Origin: Rhodohalobacter halophilus
GTDB lineage: Bacteria > Bacteroidota > Rhodothermia > Balneolales > Balneolaceae
Reading direction: 5' to 3'
Assembly: GCF_001715195.1 (NCBI RefSeq)
Contig: NZ_MDWE01000025.1
Coordinates: 1-39,384 of the forward strand
DNA length: 39,384 bases
Part shown: piece after piece, positions 8,218-17,744 of the stretch
How positions within the stretch are numbered: the first letter of the stretch is position 1
Layout of the letters: the number at the start of each line of letters is the position of its first letter
Notes under the pieces: model-generated
What the model saw: the letters and a program-made list of their open reading frames with translations, nothing else
Database searches by the model: none
What the model was told of the DNA's origin: nothing
Translations under genes and position numbers: made by a program

Positions 8218-8946
8218 ATGAGCAGCACAATTAATTTAGATGTATTTTTTTCGGCGCAGTCGTTTCAGGAAAATGAATTGCGCAACAAGTCCGTGGTAGT
8301 TATTGACGTGCTTCGTGCTACCTCAACGATCGTGACCGCCCTAATGAACGGGGCGAAAGGTGTGATACCTGTTGAGGATATGGGAGAAGCCAGCCGTATA
8401 TCGCAAAGTGTGGATTCGGACAATTACCTTCTTTGTGGCGAAAAAGACGGTACCAAAATTGAAGGGTACGATCTTGGGAACTCTCCACTGGAGTACGACC
8501 GTGAAACCGTGGAAGGGAAAACCCTGATTTTTAATACAACGAACGGAACCAAAGCGATTAAAAAGTCTCTTGGGTCAGCCAGGATTTACATGGCTTCGTT
8601 TCTCAATTTAAGTGCTATTGTGAGTTCACTTTCAGCCGAAGAGAATGAAATTGTGTTGCTTTGTGCCGGCTGGAAAGGTCGTCTTGCGCTGGAAGATGTG
8701 TTGCTTGCAGGGAATATTATCTACAATTTAGGCGATGGACAGTTGCCGGATGACGCCAATGACGGCGCAAAAGTAGCCTACGGGCTCTATGAAAAATATT
8801 CTGATGACATCAGATCGGTGATATTTCAATGCAACCACGCTCAGAGATTGAAAAATGTGGTGGGAACCGACGATCTGGACTACTGTTGTCAGACAGACAT
8901 AACCGATCAGTTACCTATTTTGCACGACGGAATTATCTCGATTTAA
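8218..8946 (+). CDS. comB: ComB family 2-phosphosulfolactate phosphatase-like protein
   Basis: The 242-residue protein matches the ComB family by its N-terminal VVVIDVLRATSTIVTAL, a following GEKDGTKIEGYDLGNSP, a TLIFNTTNGTKA segment and LLCAGWKGRLALEDVLLAG. Characterised members hydrolyse 2-phosphosulfolactate to sulfolactate, on the route to coenzyme M in methanogens or to sulfolactate in bacteria. No comA or comC partner is present in the window, so the true substrate here is uncertain. It lies in a tight rightward run: four bases after gcvT and one base before ftsK. Confidence 0.88.
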   Translation: MSSTINLDVFFSAQSFQENELRNKSVVVIDVLRATSTIVTALMNGAKGVIPVEDMGEASRISQSVDSDNYLLCGEKDGTKIEGYDLGNSPLEYDRETVEGKTLIFNTTNGTKAIKKSLGSARIYMASFLNLSAIVSSLSAEENEIVLLCAGWKGRLALEDVLLAGNIIYNLGDGQLPDDANDGAKVAYGLYEKYSDDIRSVIFQCNHAQRLKNVVGTDDLDYCCQTDITDQLPILHDGIISI

Positions 8947-8947
8947 T

Positions 8948-11434
8948 ATGGCGAAAAAAAAGCAAAGCGGTTTTTTCAGCAATTTTAACTACTCCAGAAA
9001 GATGGAGGTGGCGGGGATACTGATAATGGCGGTGGCCGGATTGCTGCTGCTAAGTATCGCTTCTTACAATCCATCCGACTATGCAGTTGTTAAATCCCTC
9101 AACTCAGGATCTATTTTTCAGGTAGATCAGGGACCGGCACTTCGCATCAGCAATTGGCTGGGCGTTGTTGGGGCATATATCTCCTACATGCTGGTTCATA
9201 CGCTTTTTGGTTATACCAGTATTATTTTGCCAATTATCGTTGCATCACTGGGCTGGTTTGTATTTCGTCAGAATGATCTGGCGGACCTGGGCTGGCCGGC
9301 AGCTTACGGGCTGTGGGTGATGGTGCTTGCCTCTACAATATTGGGTTGGTTCCACAACCGTTTTGAAGCCTATTCCATGGCATGGAGTGGAAATTCCGGA
9401 ATTTACGTGGCAGGTATCCTTGAAAATATTCTTGGGATTGGTTCTATTATTCTGCTGTTGGTACTCATGTTTGTATCTCTGCTGATCCTCGCCGATCGCG
9501 ACCTTCAAAAAACCGTTGAGCTGATTCAGAGCTGGAAGTCAGATTTTAAAGATAAGAGAGAAGAAAAACGTGAAGAGAAGCGGAAGAAGAAAGAGCAGAA
9601 AAAGCGCGAAAAGGAGGAGAAAAAAGCAGTTAGGCAGAGACAAAAAGCAGATGCTCAAATGAAACGAGAGCAGAAACAGAGCAGTGAGCCTGAAGCGAAA
9701 AAGGAATCAGCATCCATCGACGATATTGTTGAGCGATCACAAAAAGAGGATGAAGAGCGGGAAGCACAACGTAAAAAGGAGAGTGCCGAACTTGAAAAAC
9801 AACCGCCCCGAGCCATACTCGAAAAGAGTCCGGATAAAACAGTAGAAGATGAAGACGACGATGTAGAAATTTCAGTTTATGTGGGAGAGGGTGACGAAGA
9901 AGCCAGTGATAAGGAACTGGATCGCCTCAACAAGAGCAAGGCGAAGGAAGTGCCGATCATTAAATATAAATTTCCGGGAATTGACCTGCTGACTTCACCA
10001 CCGAATGAAGGAAATGAAGTGGACCTCGAGGAGATTAAAGAGAATAAGCGAATTATCCTTGATAAGCTGAAGCGCCACAAAATTGAGATTCTTGGAATTA
10101 ACGCGATTGTAGGGCCAACGGTAACCCTTTATGAATTGGAACCCGCTCCGGATGTGAAAATCAGCAAAATTGAGAGTTACGCCAACGATCTAAAAATGGC
10201 GACCGCTGCACACGGTCTTCGGATTATAGCTCCAATTCCCGGTCGGTCTGCAGTTGGGATTGAGGTGCCGAACAGCTCGCGTGAAACGGTTTTTATAAAA
10301 TCGGTGATTAACACCAAAAAATTTGTGGAGACCGGGTTCGAGCTGCCGGTTGCCTTCGGGAAGACAATTGAGAATGAAGTTTTCATGATCGATCTGACGA
10401 AAATGCCTCACCTGCTCATTGCCGGTGCAACGGGATCGGGTAAATCGGTCGGTATCAATACGATTATTACCTGTCTGCTTTATAAATGCCATCCCGATGA
10501 TCTGAAATTTGTGATGATCGATCCGAAGAAGATTGAACTCTCTCTCTATCGCAATATTCAGAACCACTATCTGGCGGTACTTCCCGGCTCTGATGAACCC
10601 ATTGTAACGGATACAACCCGTGCAATGGAAACGCTGGAAAGTGTTACAAAAGAGATGGATGAGCGCTACGATCTGCTGAAAATGGCGATGGTGCGCGACA
10701 TCAAGTCGTACAACGAAAAATTTGAAACCGGTGAACTGGACGAGGAGCTGGGGCACCGTCATCTGCCATACATTGTGGTTGTTATTGATGAGCTTGCCGA
10801 CCTGATGATGACGGCCGGTAAACAGATTGAGGAACCGATTGCCCGCCTGGCTCAGCTTGCCCGCGCCATTGGAATTCACCTTGTTGTGGCAACGCAGCGT
10901 CCGTCTGTGAATGTAATTACAGGAACCATTAAAGCGAACTTCCCGGCGCGAATTGCCTACCAGGTGGCGTCGAAAGTGGATTCCCGAACAATTCTCGATA
11001 CCGGTGGGGCAGATCAGCTGATTGGTCGCGGTGATATGCTCTTTTCAAACGGCGGGGGAATGACTCGGATCCAGAACGCCTATGTGGATACAGATGAAGT
11101 GGAGCGCATAACGTCCTTTATCGGCTCGCAGCAGGGATATAAAAAACCATTCCAGCTGCCGGTTATCGAAGATGAAAATGAAGGAATTCCGGACCCGCTG
11201 GATGATATCGACGACTATTTCAAAGAGGCTGCAAAAATTGTGGTGATTCATCAGCAAGGGTCGGTTTCGCTACTCCAGCGGAAATTGAAAATCGGATATA
11301 ACCGTGCCGGAAGAATTATTGATCAGCTCTACAATGCCGGTGTTGTGGGGCCTTATCAGGGAAGTACGGCGCGTGACGTAAAAATTGATGATGAAGAAGA
11401 TCTCGAAGAAATTTTTGATGAACTGGGAGTTTGA
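8948..11434 (+). CDS. ftsK: DNA translocase FtsK
   Basis: FtsK is the septal DNA pump that clears the terminus region at division. The 828-residue protein has four membrane helices in residues of about 17-180. A very Lys/Glu-rich linker follows (about 195-290). The motor domain carries Walker A GATGSGKS near residues 493-500 and Walker B VVVIDELADLM near 610. A C-terminal winged-helix gamma domain (about 760-815, QQGSVSLLQRKLKIGYNRAGRI) recognises KOPS-like polar sequences. The linker is much shorter than in E. coli FtsK. The ATG is one base after the comB stop, so expression is likely coupled. The lolA-like gene follows after about 100 bases. Confidence 0.97.
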   Translation: MAKKKQSGFFSNFNYSRKMEVAGILIMAVAGLLLLSIASYNPSDYAVVKSLNSGSIFQVDQGPALRISNWLGVVGAYISYMLVHTLFGYTSIILPIIVASLGWFVFRQNDLADLGWPAAYGLWVMVLASTILGWFHNRFEAYSMAWSGNSGIYVAGILENILGIGSIILLLVLMFVSLLILADRDLQKTVELIQSWKSDFKDKREEKREEKRKKKEQKKREKEEKKAVRQRQKADAQMKREQKQSSEPEAKKESASIDDIVERSQKEDEEREAQRKKESAELEKQPPRAILEKSPDKTVEDEDDDVEISVYVGEGDEEASDKELDRLNKSKAKEVPIIKYKFPGIDLLTSPPNEGNEVDLEEIKENKRIILDKLKRHKIEILGINAIVGPTVTLYELEPAPDVKISKIESYANDLKMATAAHGLRIIAPIPGRSAVGIEVPNSSRETVFIKSVINTKKFVETGFELPVAFGKTIENEVFMIDLTKMPHLLIAGATGSGKSVGINTIITCLLYKCHPDDLKFVMIDPKKIELSLYRNIQNHYLAVLPGSDEPIVTDTTRAMETLESVTKEMDERYDLLKMAMVRDIKSYNEKFETGELDEELGHRHLPYIVVVIDELADLMMTAGKQIEEPIARLAQLARAIGIHLVVATQRPSVNVITGTIKANFPARIAYQVASKVDSRTILDTGGADQLIGRGDMLFSNGGGMTRIQNAYVDTDEVERITSFIGSQQGYKKPFQLPVIEDENEGIPDPLDDIDDYFKEAAKIVVIHQQGSVSLLQRKLKIGYNRAGRIIDQLYNAGVVGPYQGSTARDVKIDDEEDLEEIFDELGV

Positions 11435-11533
11435 CCGGCGGAATAATCTACGAGTCCTGAGAACGTTGAATGGGAACTCACCGGCGGTAACACGGTTAGC
11501 ATGGATGTGTACAGAAATGAAAGAAGATTGATT

Positions 11534-12160
11534 ATGAAGCAAGCCACTACATTTGCACTTATACTGCTCCTAAAGCTGATCTTTTCGGCAGAGGGATTTA
11601 CTCAAACTCCTGAATTTGATCGGCTGAAAGCAAATTTTGAGGAGGGTCTTATTCTGGAAGCGGACTTTTCACATCTCTATAAAGATGCATTTACGGGGGA
11701 AGAACAGTACTCCGAAGGAAAAATATGGATCGGGAAAGAGAAGTACCGGATTGAAGGCGATATGCAGTCTATGGTAGTAGATGGAGAGATCTCCACAGTT
11801 TTTGACCGATCCCGAAACCGCGTGATCATCAGCGAGTACATTGAAGAGGAGGACGATTTTGCACCATCCAGAATGCTGCAGGGCGTTGATGAATCATTCT
11901 CAGTATCTGAAGAGAGCGGTAATGAGGGGCAGACAGTGGTCACATTAGCTTCAGATGATCCGTTTACTGTATTTCAGACGGTGAGAATCTACCTGAACGA
12001 AAATGGGAGTCCTGAGCGGATTGTTGCTGTAGATCAGGTTGAAAATGAATTAATTACCATGTTTGAAAACGGTTCATTCCGAAGTGCAGAGCCCACTATT
12101 TTTGAACTGAACATTCCGGATGAAGCTGAAAAAATAGATCTGCGTTACGAAACAGAATGA
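11534..12160 (+). CDS. lolA: LolA-like periplasmic lipoprotein carrier
   Basis: The 208-residue protein has a signal peptide (hydrophobic run ending near GFTQ) and the LolA pattern: LKANFEEGLILEADFSHLY, a strand pair YSEGKIWIGKEKYRIEG, then DGEISTVFDRSRNRVII, and a C-terminal IFELNIPDEAE. LolA ferries outer-membrane lipoproteins from the LolCDE transporter across the periplasm. An in-frame ATG at 11501 would add 11 residues before the signal peptide. The ATG at 11534 is preferred because it starts MKQATTFALILLL. Its stop overlaps the next start by four bases (ATGA). Confidence 0.88.
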   Translation: MKQATTFALILLLKLIFSAEGFTQTPEFDRLKANFEEGLILEADFSHLYKDAFTGEEQYSEGKIWIGKEKYRIEGDMQSMVVDGEISTVFDRSRNRVIISEYIEEEDDFAPSRMLQGVDESFSVSEESGNEGQTVVTLASDDPFTVFQTVRIYLNENGSPERIVAVDQVENELITMFENGSFRSAEPTIFELNIPDEAEKIDLRYETE

Positions 12161-13167
12161 AAAAACGCCGAATTGTTAACATTGCCGTTTCCATTGTTGT
12201 AGCCCTGTTGTTTATTCAGCTTGCTGTTCGCAACGTAGATGTTGCCGAACTGTGGCAGCAGATGAAACTGGCAACCTTTTACTGGTTGCCTTTTTTCGTT
12301 TTAGCACTCCTGGCAAGTCACTGGATGCGTGCCGAGAGATGGAGATTGCTGCTGGCCAATGAGAAAACCTACATTCCGAGATCCACTCTTTTTGCCGGGG
12401 TCATGCTGGGTTATGTTCTCAATAATGTGGTTCCAAGGCTGGGAGAAGTGAGCCGGCCCGTTTACGTTGCCAGAAAACAGGGGTTGAGCTCCAGCAATTT
12501 GCTGGGTACAATTGTAGTGGAACGGCTTTTTGATCTTGCCACCATGATGTTGTTAATTGTGTTTGTATCACTCTATTTAATACGCGATGTGGGCCTGCTT
12601 GAACAGTTGTTTGGTACCGAAAGCTGGCCGTGGTATGCATATTTAGCCATACCTCTTTTTTTTCTGCTGGTAATTGCGGGGATTTGGTTGATCTATAAAG
12701 TGCTAAACTACAGTGATCAGAATGAACCCTTCAACAGTTCAATTTTAAATTCCATCTTTCAGAAAGCGAGGTCGTTTACAGAGGGAATGATCTCTATTCG
12801 GCACGTGAACAACTGGCCGGTTTTTCTTCTTTTGACGGCCGGCATCTGGATCGGGTATATTTTTATGACCTACTTGCCGTTCTACATGATGAATTTTCAA
12901 TCGGTTTACGGCCTGACGATGAGTGACGCTGTCGTGCTCACAATGGTTTCATCCATCGGGGTGAGTATTCCAACTCCTGCGGGAATTGGGTCGTACCACC
13001 TGTTGATTCAGCAGAGTATGTCTCTTTTATACAATATTCCGCTGGTTACAGCGCTTACATACGCAACCATTGCGCATGGCGTTACTGTACTTTTGGTATT
13101 TATCATCGGTCCGATTTCCCTCTGGTGGGATAAGTTCAACTCACTTGCATCCGGGAATCCGAATTAA
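12157..13167 (+). CDS. Polytopic membrane protein, LPG-synthase TM (UPF0104) family
   Basis: The 336-residue protein has about eight hydrophobic helices. It carries family-typical segments: a GVMLGYVLNNVVPRLGEVSRP loop near residues 87-107, VVERLFDLATMM and a late PTPAGIGSYHLLIQQ. These match the flippase-like region found in lysylphosphatidylglycerol synthases and related stand-alone membrane proteins. The lipid or glycolipid substrate cannot be told from sequence. It overlaps the lolA-like gene by four bases, which implies translational coupling and a shared role in envelope lipid or lipoprotein handling. Confidence 0.85.
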   Translation: MKKRRIVNIAVSIVVALLFIQLAVRNVDVAELWQQMKLATFYWLPFFVLALLASHWMRAERWRLLLANEKTYIPRSTLFAGVMLGYVLNNVVPRLGEVSRPVYVARKQGLSSSNLLGTIVVERLFDLATMMLLIVFVSLYLIRDVGLLEQLFGTESWPWYAYLAIPLFFLLVIAGIWLIYKVLNYSDQNEPFNSSILNSIFQKARSFTEGMISIRHVNNWPVFLLLTAGIWIGYIFMTYLPFYMMNFQSVYGLTMSDAVVLTMVSSIGVSIPTPAGIGSYHLLIQQSMSLLYNIPLVTALTYATIAHGVTVLLVFIIGPISLWWDKFNSLASGNPN

Positions 13168-13230
13168 ATTGTACATTGCCAAAAGATCTAAGAAATTTTA
13201 CATAAAAAGCTGTTAGTTTCTCACTGTTAA

Positions 13231-14988
13231 ATGATGAATAGTTCTGAATTTATGAATCGACTTTTTGTAACTGCTCTTTCTGTCCTCTTCACATTCGGTG
13301 TAGCGGGAATTGTTTATGGTCAGGATGCTCAGCAATCTGAAGCGCAACAAACTCTCCTTCCGGAAATAGATCCGCAGGATATTGAGATTAGAAGCCAGTT
13401 TCAGGCACGTTTTCCGGGACTGAGACGACAACCTATTCTCGGTTTCAATCCAAGACCGCGTGTTTTTCAAATTGACCCCAATAGAACTCCGTTTTTTGAA
13501 GATGAAGAGACCGTCGTGGCCAATCTTCCGGTAGGGGTTCTCGAACGACCTGAAGCACCGCAATACACTCCGCTGGGCTATACCGATCCTAAAAACGGAT
13601 TTGCGAGACTGGGCATTGGTAGTTATATCTCGCCGGAAGCTGATATCTATGCGATTGGAAAAATCAATAACAGAAATCGCGTTGCCGCTCAAATAAATCA
13701 CTTTTCTACAGACGGGCACCTGGATAATTTTACAGACTCACGCCGCAGTTCAGAGATTGGCCTGAACTCCATTCACCGGGCTTCCCAAAAAACCACACTT
13801 CGAACAAATCTGTCGGTCAACTCAGGTTTTAATCACTACCCGGGTCTCTACACTGTAGACGGGGAACCTGCATCCGGCAACGACCGGGTTGAACGGCTGG
13901 GCATAAAAGGAGGATTTAACGTTGATTGGGCTCAAACGTCATTGAGTGGTGTCCAGTTTAGTCTTCACGGAGGATCCAACCAGTTTGATCTCTCCTCAGA
14001 TTTTCCGGAACTGCAAACGGATGACGTTAGTGAATGGAATGCTTCAAGTTCTGTACAATATTCTCGTCTTGGTGACAATATCCAGGAAGTTCACAGACTG
14101 AAAATTAACACATCATTTGGCGGGGTGAATGATTACCTGGGAGAGAACCAGAGTTGGTCTGTAACAACAGCTTCCGCACACTATGAAAGACTTTTCAACT
14201 ACCAGACGGATGTAAAAGCAAGTTTGGGAATATCCGGTGCAACGGATGCAGTGAATGATTTTTCTCTCTACCTCTCCCCGGAGGTTACCGTAACACACAC
14301 GCTCTTTTCCGGCGTGGATTTAAAGGGTCATCTTTCCGGCACACCATCATACCGGCAGTGGGGTTCCATCCACAATGAAAATAGTTACGTAAGTTTTTCA
14401 GATTCTCTTCAGCATCAGTTTGAGTGGCTGGCATTTGCTGAAGCCCAAATTGAGCCAATATCAGGTACTACTTTCAGCGGGGGGATTTCATATCAGAATA
14501 TTAAAAATTATCAGTTCTACAATCGCAATACTACATCGCTTGTTGATAGCCCGGGAACCGATGCCCACCTGTTTGGGGTGAACTATCACGATGCAAATAT
14601 GTTCAAAATCTATGGCTCTTTCGCACAAGACATTCGTCCGGACGTGTTCTGGGTGAGTGCAGATGGTTCGTGGCAGCGGGCCAGACTCTCAAATGAGGGA
14701 AAAATTCCGTTTATTGAGTCGTTAAACATAAAAGGAACCGTTGCACTGCGCCCGTTCAAACAGTTAGTTCTCCAGGGCTGGGGCGAATATGTGGGGGGCC
14801 GGGATGATTCAGACGGGAATTCACTGTCGTCATTTATGCTCCTTGGAGGCAGTTTTGAAATTTCTTTGGCTGAACGGCTGGGAGTCTACGGTAAACTTGT
14901 TAATTTATTAGGCGAAGAGTATGAGCTGTGGCAAGGATACCCCGAAAGAGGTTTTCAGGGCTATATTGGAATCACATACCTATTTTAA
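13231..14988 (+). CDS. Outer-membrane beta-barrel protein, TonB-receptor-like
   Basis: The 585-residue protein has a signal peptide ending near VYGQ and a long series of alternating strands. Its C terminus, NLLGEEYELWQGYPERGFQGYIGITYLF, resembles the last strands of TonB-dependent receptors and ends in the aromatic residue needed for BAM recognition. No plug domain or TonB box is recognisable, so it may be a plugless barrel or a passive porin. Starts at 13231 or 13234 add a short polar tail. An ATG at 13252 gives the neatest signal peptide. It is followed two bases later by the small HU-like gene and, further down, TonB/ExbB/ExbD. Confidence 0.75.
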   Translation: MMNSSEFMNRLFVTALSVLFTFGVAGIVYGQDAQQSEAQQTLLPEIDPQDIEIRSQFQARFPGLRRQPILGFNPRPRVFQIDPNRTPFFEDEETVVANLPVGVLERPEAPQYTPLGYTDPKNGFARLGIGSYISPEADIYAIGKINNRNRVAAQINHFSTDGHLDNFTDSRRSSEIGLNSIHRASQKTTLRTNLSVNSGFNHYPGLYTVDGEPASGNDRVERLGIKGGFNVDWAQTSLSGVQFSLHGGSNQFDLSSDFPELQTDDVSEWNASSSVQYSRLGDNIQEVHRLKINTSFGGVNDYLGENQSWSVTTASAHYERLFNYQTDVKASLGISGATDAVNDFSLYLSPEVTVTHTLFSGVDLKGHLSGTPSYRQWGSIHNENSYVSFSDSLQHQFEWLAFAEAQIEPISGTTFSGGISYQNIKNYQFYNRNTTSLVDSPGTDAHLFGVNYHDANMFKIYGSFAQDIRPDVFWVSADGSWQRARLSNEGKIPFIESLNIKGTVALRPFKQLVLQGWGEYVGGRDDSDGNSLSSFMLLGGSFEISLAERLGVYGKLVNLLGEEYELWQGYPERGFQGYIGITYLF

Positions 14989-14990
14989 AA

Positions 14991-15200
14991 ATGAAATCTA
15001 CATTTATTAAGGCTTTCAAAGAGGTTCTTCGGGAACAGATCTTACAAAAAAATAAGGTCGAAATAGATGGCTTTGGAACATTTGAAGTGGTTCACCGAAA
15101 GCAGCATCAGAAAACATACGAGAATGGCAGGGTTGTGATGGTGCCGCCGGCCGACGTCGTTGAATTCAAATCTAAGGTGAGGAGATCAAATGAAAATTGA
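14991..15200 (+). CDS. Short HU-like DNA-binding protein
   Basis: The 69-residue protein has an HU/IHF-like core: one helix (FIKAFKEVLREQILQ), the hallmark VEIDGFGTFEVVHR, and a DNA-contacting arm region around HQKTYENGRVVMVPPADVVEF. It lacks the first helix and the C-terminal helix of a full HU subunit (about 90 residues). The ATG at 14991 is preferred because it begins the homology and follows the barrel stop by two bases; a longer in-frame start would lie inside the barrel gene. The gene overlaps the next one by 11 bases. It may form heterodimers with it. Confidence 0.8.
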   Translation: MKSTFIKAFKEVLREQILQKNKVEIDGFGTFEVVHRKQHQKTYENGRVVMVPPADVVEFKSKVRRSNEN

Positions 15201-16605
15201 CAGAGCCAAGCTGATCGAATTGTTGGTGGAAAATACGGGGATGGCGGCTGATGAAATTGACAGCCAGCTCAAGCAGCTTATCGATCGGATTCTGGATGCC
15301 GCTGAACGCGGAAAGGCCCTCGAGATTAAGGAGTTCGGTATGTTCTACTTTGATGAGAGCGGCGACTTGAAATTTGACCCCTCGGATGAGTTGAGTACAG
15401 AAATTAATTTTAAATATGCCGGGATGGAACCGGTGGAGCTGAAGCCGCCCCGAAGCGGTTCGGATGATGAGGATGAACAGAGTGATGAACCGGCCGGAAC
15501 AGCAACCGGAGAAGATCTGGATGAAATATTTGGATTGGATGACCGCGATGATGAACCAATTGAAGATGATGCTGAAGGCCCCGATGGCGGTGCATTAATC
15601 TCTCCGCCCGACAAGGTAGACCGCGACGTTGATCCGTTTTCAGGCCTTTTAGGAGATGCCTCTTCGAAACTGAAAGGTGCGGATAAGCCGGAAGGTGAAA
15701 GTGCAGAGGAGCCTGAAGAAGCCGGAAAGGAAGAAGAGGATCCGTTCTCATTTATACTGGAAGATGAACCGGAAGAGCCTCAAAGCGAACTGGACACCGA
15801 GGAGTCTGACGATCTTGACGATACGGAAGTGGAGGATGATGAACCTCTCTTTGACTTAGACGATGAGGTTGAAGTTGAATCCGATGAACCCCCGTTTGCT
15901 CTTGATGATGAGGACGAATCCGATGAAGATTCTGAGGAGTTCTTTGATCCGTTCAGCGAAACCGATAAGGAAGAACCGGTACCGATGGCAGAAGACTCGG
16001 CAGAAGAGGAAGAGCCTGTTACAAAATCGAGCACTTACAAAAAGCCGAAAAAGAAAGAGCGCGACCCGATCATGCTGGTTATCAGCATAGGGTTAATAGT
16101 TATTGTTATTGTGGCTGCACTGTTTATCATTCCCGATCTGTTTGATTCATCCGATGATGTTTCGCAGCAGCCTCAGCCTCAAGCTCAGGAAGAAGCTGCA
16201 CCGCCTATTTCAGAGTCACCGGCTGTAGAGGAGGAGAATCAAGCGGTGTTAACACCTGTGGAACCTGAAGAGGGATCAGAAGTAACAGATGATGAACCGC
16301 AGGCAGAAGAAACACTAGATCAGCCCGTTTACGGTTTAATGGGAGATCTGGTTGACAGTGCAAATAACGGCTATTCCATTGTGCTTCACTCACTGCAAAG
16401 TGAGGATCGTGCACGTGAACAGGCAGCATCACTTGCTGCAGACGGTTACCGGGTTCTGGTGAGCCCAAGATCGGTAAGCGGTGAGACCGTGTGGCGTGTA
16501 AGTGTGGGACAGTTTGAAACACTTCAAAATGCCCAGGCTGCTGCTGCAGAACTTCCGTCACCCTACAGTTCAAATAATTTCATTCAACGAATACAGACCA
16601 ACTAA
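15190..16605 (+). CDS. HU-like domain + acidic linker + TM + SPOR domain protein
   Basis: The 471-residue protein has four parts. Residues of about 1-60 form an HU-like fold (two helices and LEIKEFGMFYFD) without the DNA arm. Residues of about 80-285 are an extremely Asp/Glu-rich linker. A single membrane helix lies near 295-316. The C terminus (about 395-471) is a SPOR domain with two repeats of the fold (SIVLHSLQSEDRAREQAASL and WRVSVGQFETLQNAQAAA). SPOR domains bind denuded peptidoglycan at division septa. The predicted topology puts HU in the cytoplasm and SPOR in the periplasm. This could tether a nucleoprotein to the septum; that is inference. It heads the ExbB-ExbD-TonB genes by six bases. 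Confidence 0.85.
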   Translation: MKIDRAKLIELLVENTGMAADEIDSQLKQLIDRILDAAERGKALEIKEFGMFYFDESGDLKFDPSDELSTEINFKYAGMEPVELKPPRSGSDDEDEQSDEPAGTATGEDLDEIFGLDDRDDEPIEDDAEGPDGGALISPPDKVDRDVDPFSGLLGDASSKLKGADKPEGESAEEPEEAGKEEEDPFSFILEDEPEEPQSELDTEESDDLDDTEVEDDEPLFDLDDEVEVESDEPPFALDDEDESDEDSEEFFDPFSETDKEEPVPMAEDSAEEEEPVTKSSTYKKPKKKERDPIMLVISIGLIVIVIVAALFIIPDLFDSSDDVSQQPQPQAQEEAAPPISESPAVEEENQAVLTPVEPEEGSEVTDDEPQAEETLDQPVYGLMGDLVDSANNGYSIVLHSLQSEDRAREQAASLAADGYRVLVSPRSVSGETVWRVSVGQFETLQNAQAAAAELPSPYSSNNFIQRIQTN

Positions 16606-16611
16606 ACCTAC

Positions 16612-17331
16612 ATGAATATCATCTCGTTTTTAATGCTTCAGGCGGATACCACAGAAGCTGACTCATTAGCCCAAATGCTTCAGGACGAAGCATCTATGTC
16701 ATTTTTTGAAGTGCTTTCTCAAGGCGGAATCTTAATGATTCCTCTCTTCATACTTTCCATTCTGGCAATCTACGTGATTGCCGAGCGGTGGCGCACTCTT
16801 GAAAACTCGCGGATGGATGTAAACTCCATGTTGAATAACATAGAGTCGTTGCTGAAATCAGGCAGCCAGCAACGGGCTATTCAATATTGTGAGGAATTTG
16901 ACAAACCGCTTGCCCGAATTTTGAAATCGGGAATTCGCCGTCTTGGCCGGCCTATACGGGATATTGAAGAGGCGATTCACAATGCCGGGAAAAAGGAAAT
17001 TTATCAGCTTGAAAAGCGTATGAACTGGCTGGCAACCATTGCCAGTGTGGCACCGCTTATCGGTTTTACAGGAACGGTAACCGGTATGATTCGCGCCTTT
17101 ATGGATATTCAATCCCTTCAGGGAAATGTAAATCCAAGCGTGCTGGCCGGAGGTATCTGGGAAGCACTGATTACCACAGCTACCGGATTGGTAGTGGGTA
17201 TTATTGCACTCGGTTTTTATAACTACCTGGTCGGAAAAGTAAATCGCATGGTTTTTGAACTGGAAAATGCGTCCGCAGATTTTGTGGACCTTCTTCAGAC
17301 ACCATCCCCGAAAAAACGTCAGGAGGGGTAG
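16612..17331 (+). CDS. ExbB/TolQ family proton channel subunit
   Basis: The 239-residue inner-membrane protein has three membrane helices. The first lies near residues 35-57 (ILMIPLFILSILAIYVIAERW), and the later pair contains the MotA/TolQ/ExbB core (MNWLATIASVAPLIGFTGTVTGMIRAF and WEALITTATGLVVGIIAL). Together with ExbD/TolR it uses the proton motive force to drive TonB or TolA. TolQ and ExbB cannot be separated safely here, but the TonB-like third gene favours an ExbB-type role. The start ATG at 16612 follows the HU-SPOR stop by six bases. The three following genes form one operon. Confidence 0.92.
   Translation: MNIISFLMLQADTTEADSLAQMLQDEASMSFFEVLSQGGILMIPLFILSILAIYVIAERWRTLENSRMDVNSMLNNIESLLKSGSQQRAIQYCEEFDKPLARILKSGIRRLGRPIRDIEEAIHNAGKKEIYQLEKRMNWLATIASVAPLIGFTGTVTGMIRAFMDIQSLQGNVNPSVLAGGIWEALITTATGLVVGIIALGFYNYLVGKVNRMVFELENASADFVDLLQTPSPKKRQEG
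17321..17326 (+). promoter_or_regulatory. Strong Shine-Dalgarno AGGAGG for the ExbD/TolR gene
   Basis: AGGAGG lies eight bases before the ATG at 17335, within the last codons of the ExbB/TolQ gene. Most genes in this window lack such a site, so this one probably sets a high ExbD translation rate. Confidence 0.75.
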
Positions 17332-17334
17332 TCG

Positions 17335-17739
17335 ATGGATTTTCGTAAAGACAGCGCTAAAATGGAGCCGTTATCCATGTTCTCTCAGTCAGGACTGACG
17401 GATATCATTTTGCTGCTGTTGATCTTCTTTTTATTAACCTCGTCGTTTGTAACGAACTTCGGCATTCGGGTAAATGTACCTCAAGCCGAATCGAGCGTTA
17501 CAAATAATGCCCAGCAGATTTCAGTTGCAATAACGGCAGAAGGAGACTTTTTTGTAGACGGCGAACAGACATCCCGTGCAGGTTTATCAACGGCAATTCG
17601 GCAGGCGTATCAGAATAAGCCGAATGCTTCGTTAGTATTACGTGCCGACCGCGATTCCCGCGTGGATGATGCCGTTCGCGTGATGAATATCGGTCAGGCC
17701 CTGAATATGAATATTGTAATGGCCACGGAGCGTGACTAA
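17335..17739 (+). CDS. ExbD/TolR family protein
   Basis: The 134-residue protein has one N-terminal membrane helix carrying the conserved aspartate in GLTDIILLLLIFFLLTS. A periplasmic domain follows, ending in SLVLRADRDSRVDDAVRVMNIGQ, as in ExbD/TolR. The membrane aspartate is the proton-relay residue of the family. It lies three bases after the ExbB/TolQ stop and five bases before the TonB gene, so the operon order is ExbB, ExbD, TonB. Confidence 0.92.
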   Translation: MDFRKDSAKMEPLSMFSQSGLTDIILLLLIFFLLTSSFVTNFGIRVNVPQAESSVTNNAQQISVAITAEGDFFVDGEQTSRAGLSTAIRQAYQNKPNASLVLRADRDSRVDDAVRVMNIGQALNMNIVMATERD

Positions 17740-17744
17740 ACTTT

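Noticed and set aside
14928-14990. Longer start for the short HU-like gene inside the barrel gene
   Set aside because: The extra residues read the barrel's end in another frame, and the HU homology begins at the ATG at 14991.
15345-16034. Serine-rich minus-strand open frames across the HU-SPOR gene
   Set aside because: They are the complement of the GAT/GAA-rich acidic linker and have no start signals or family features.
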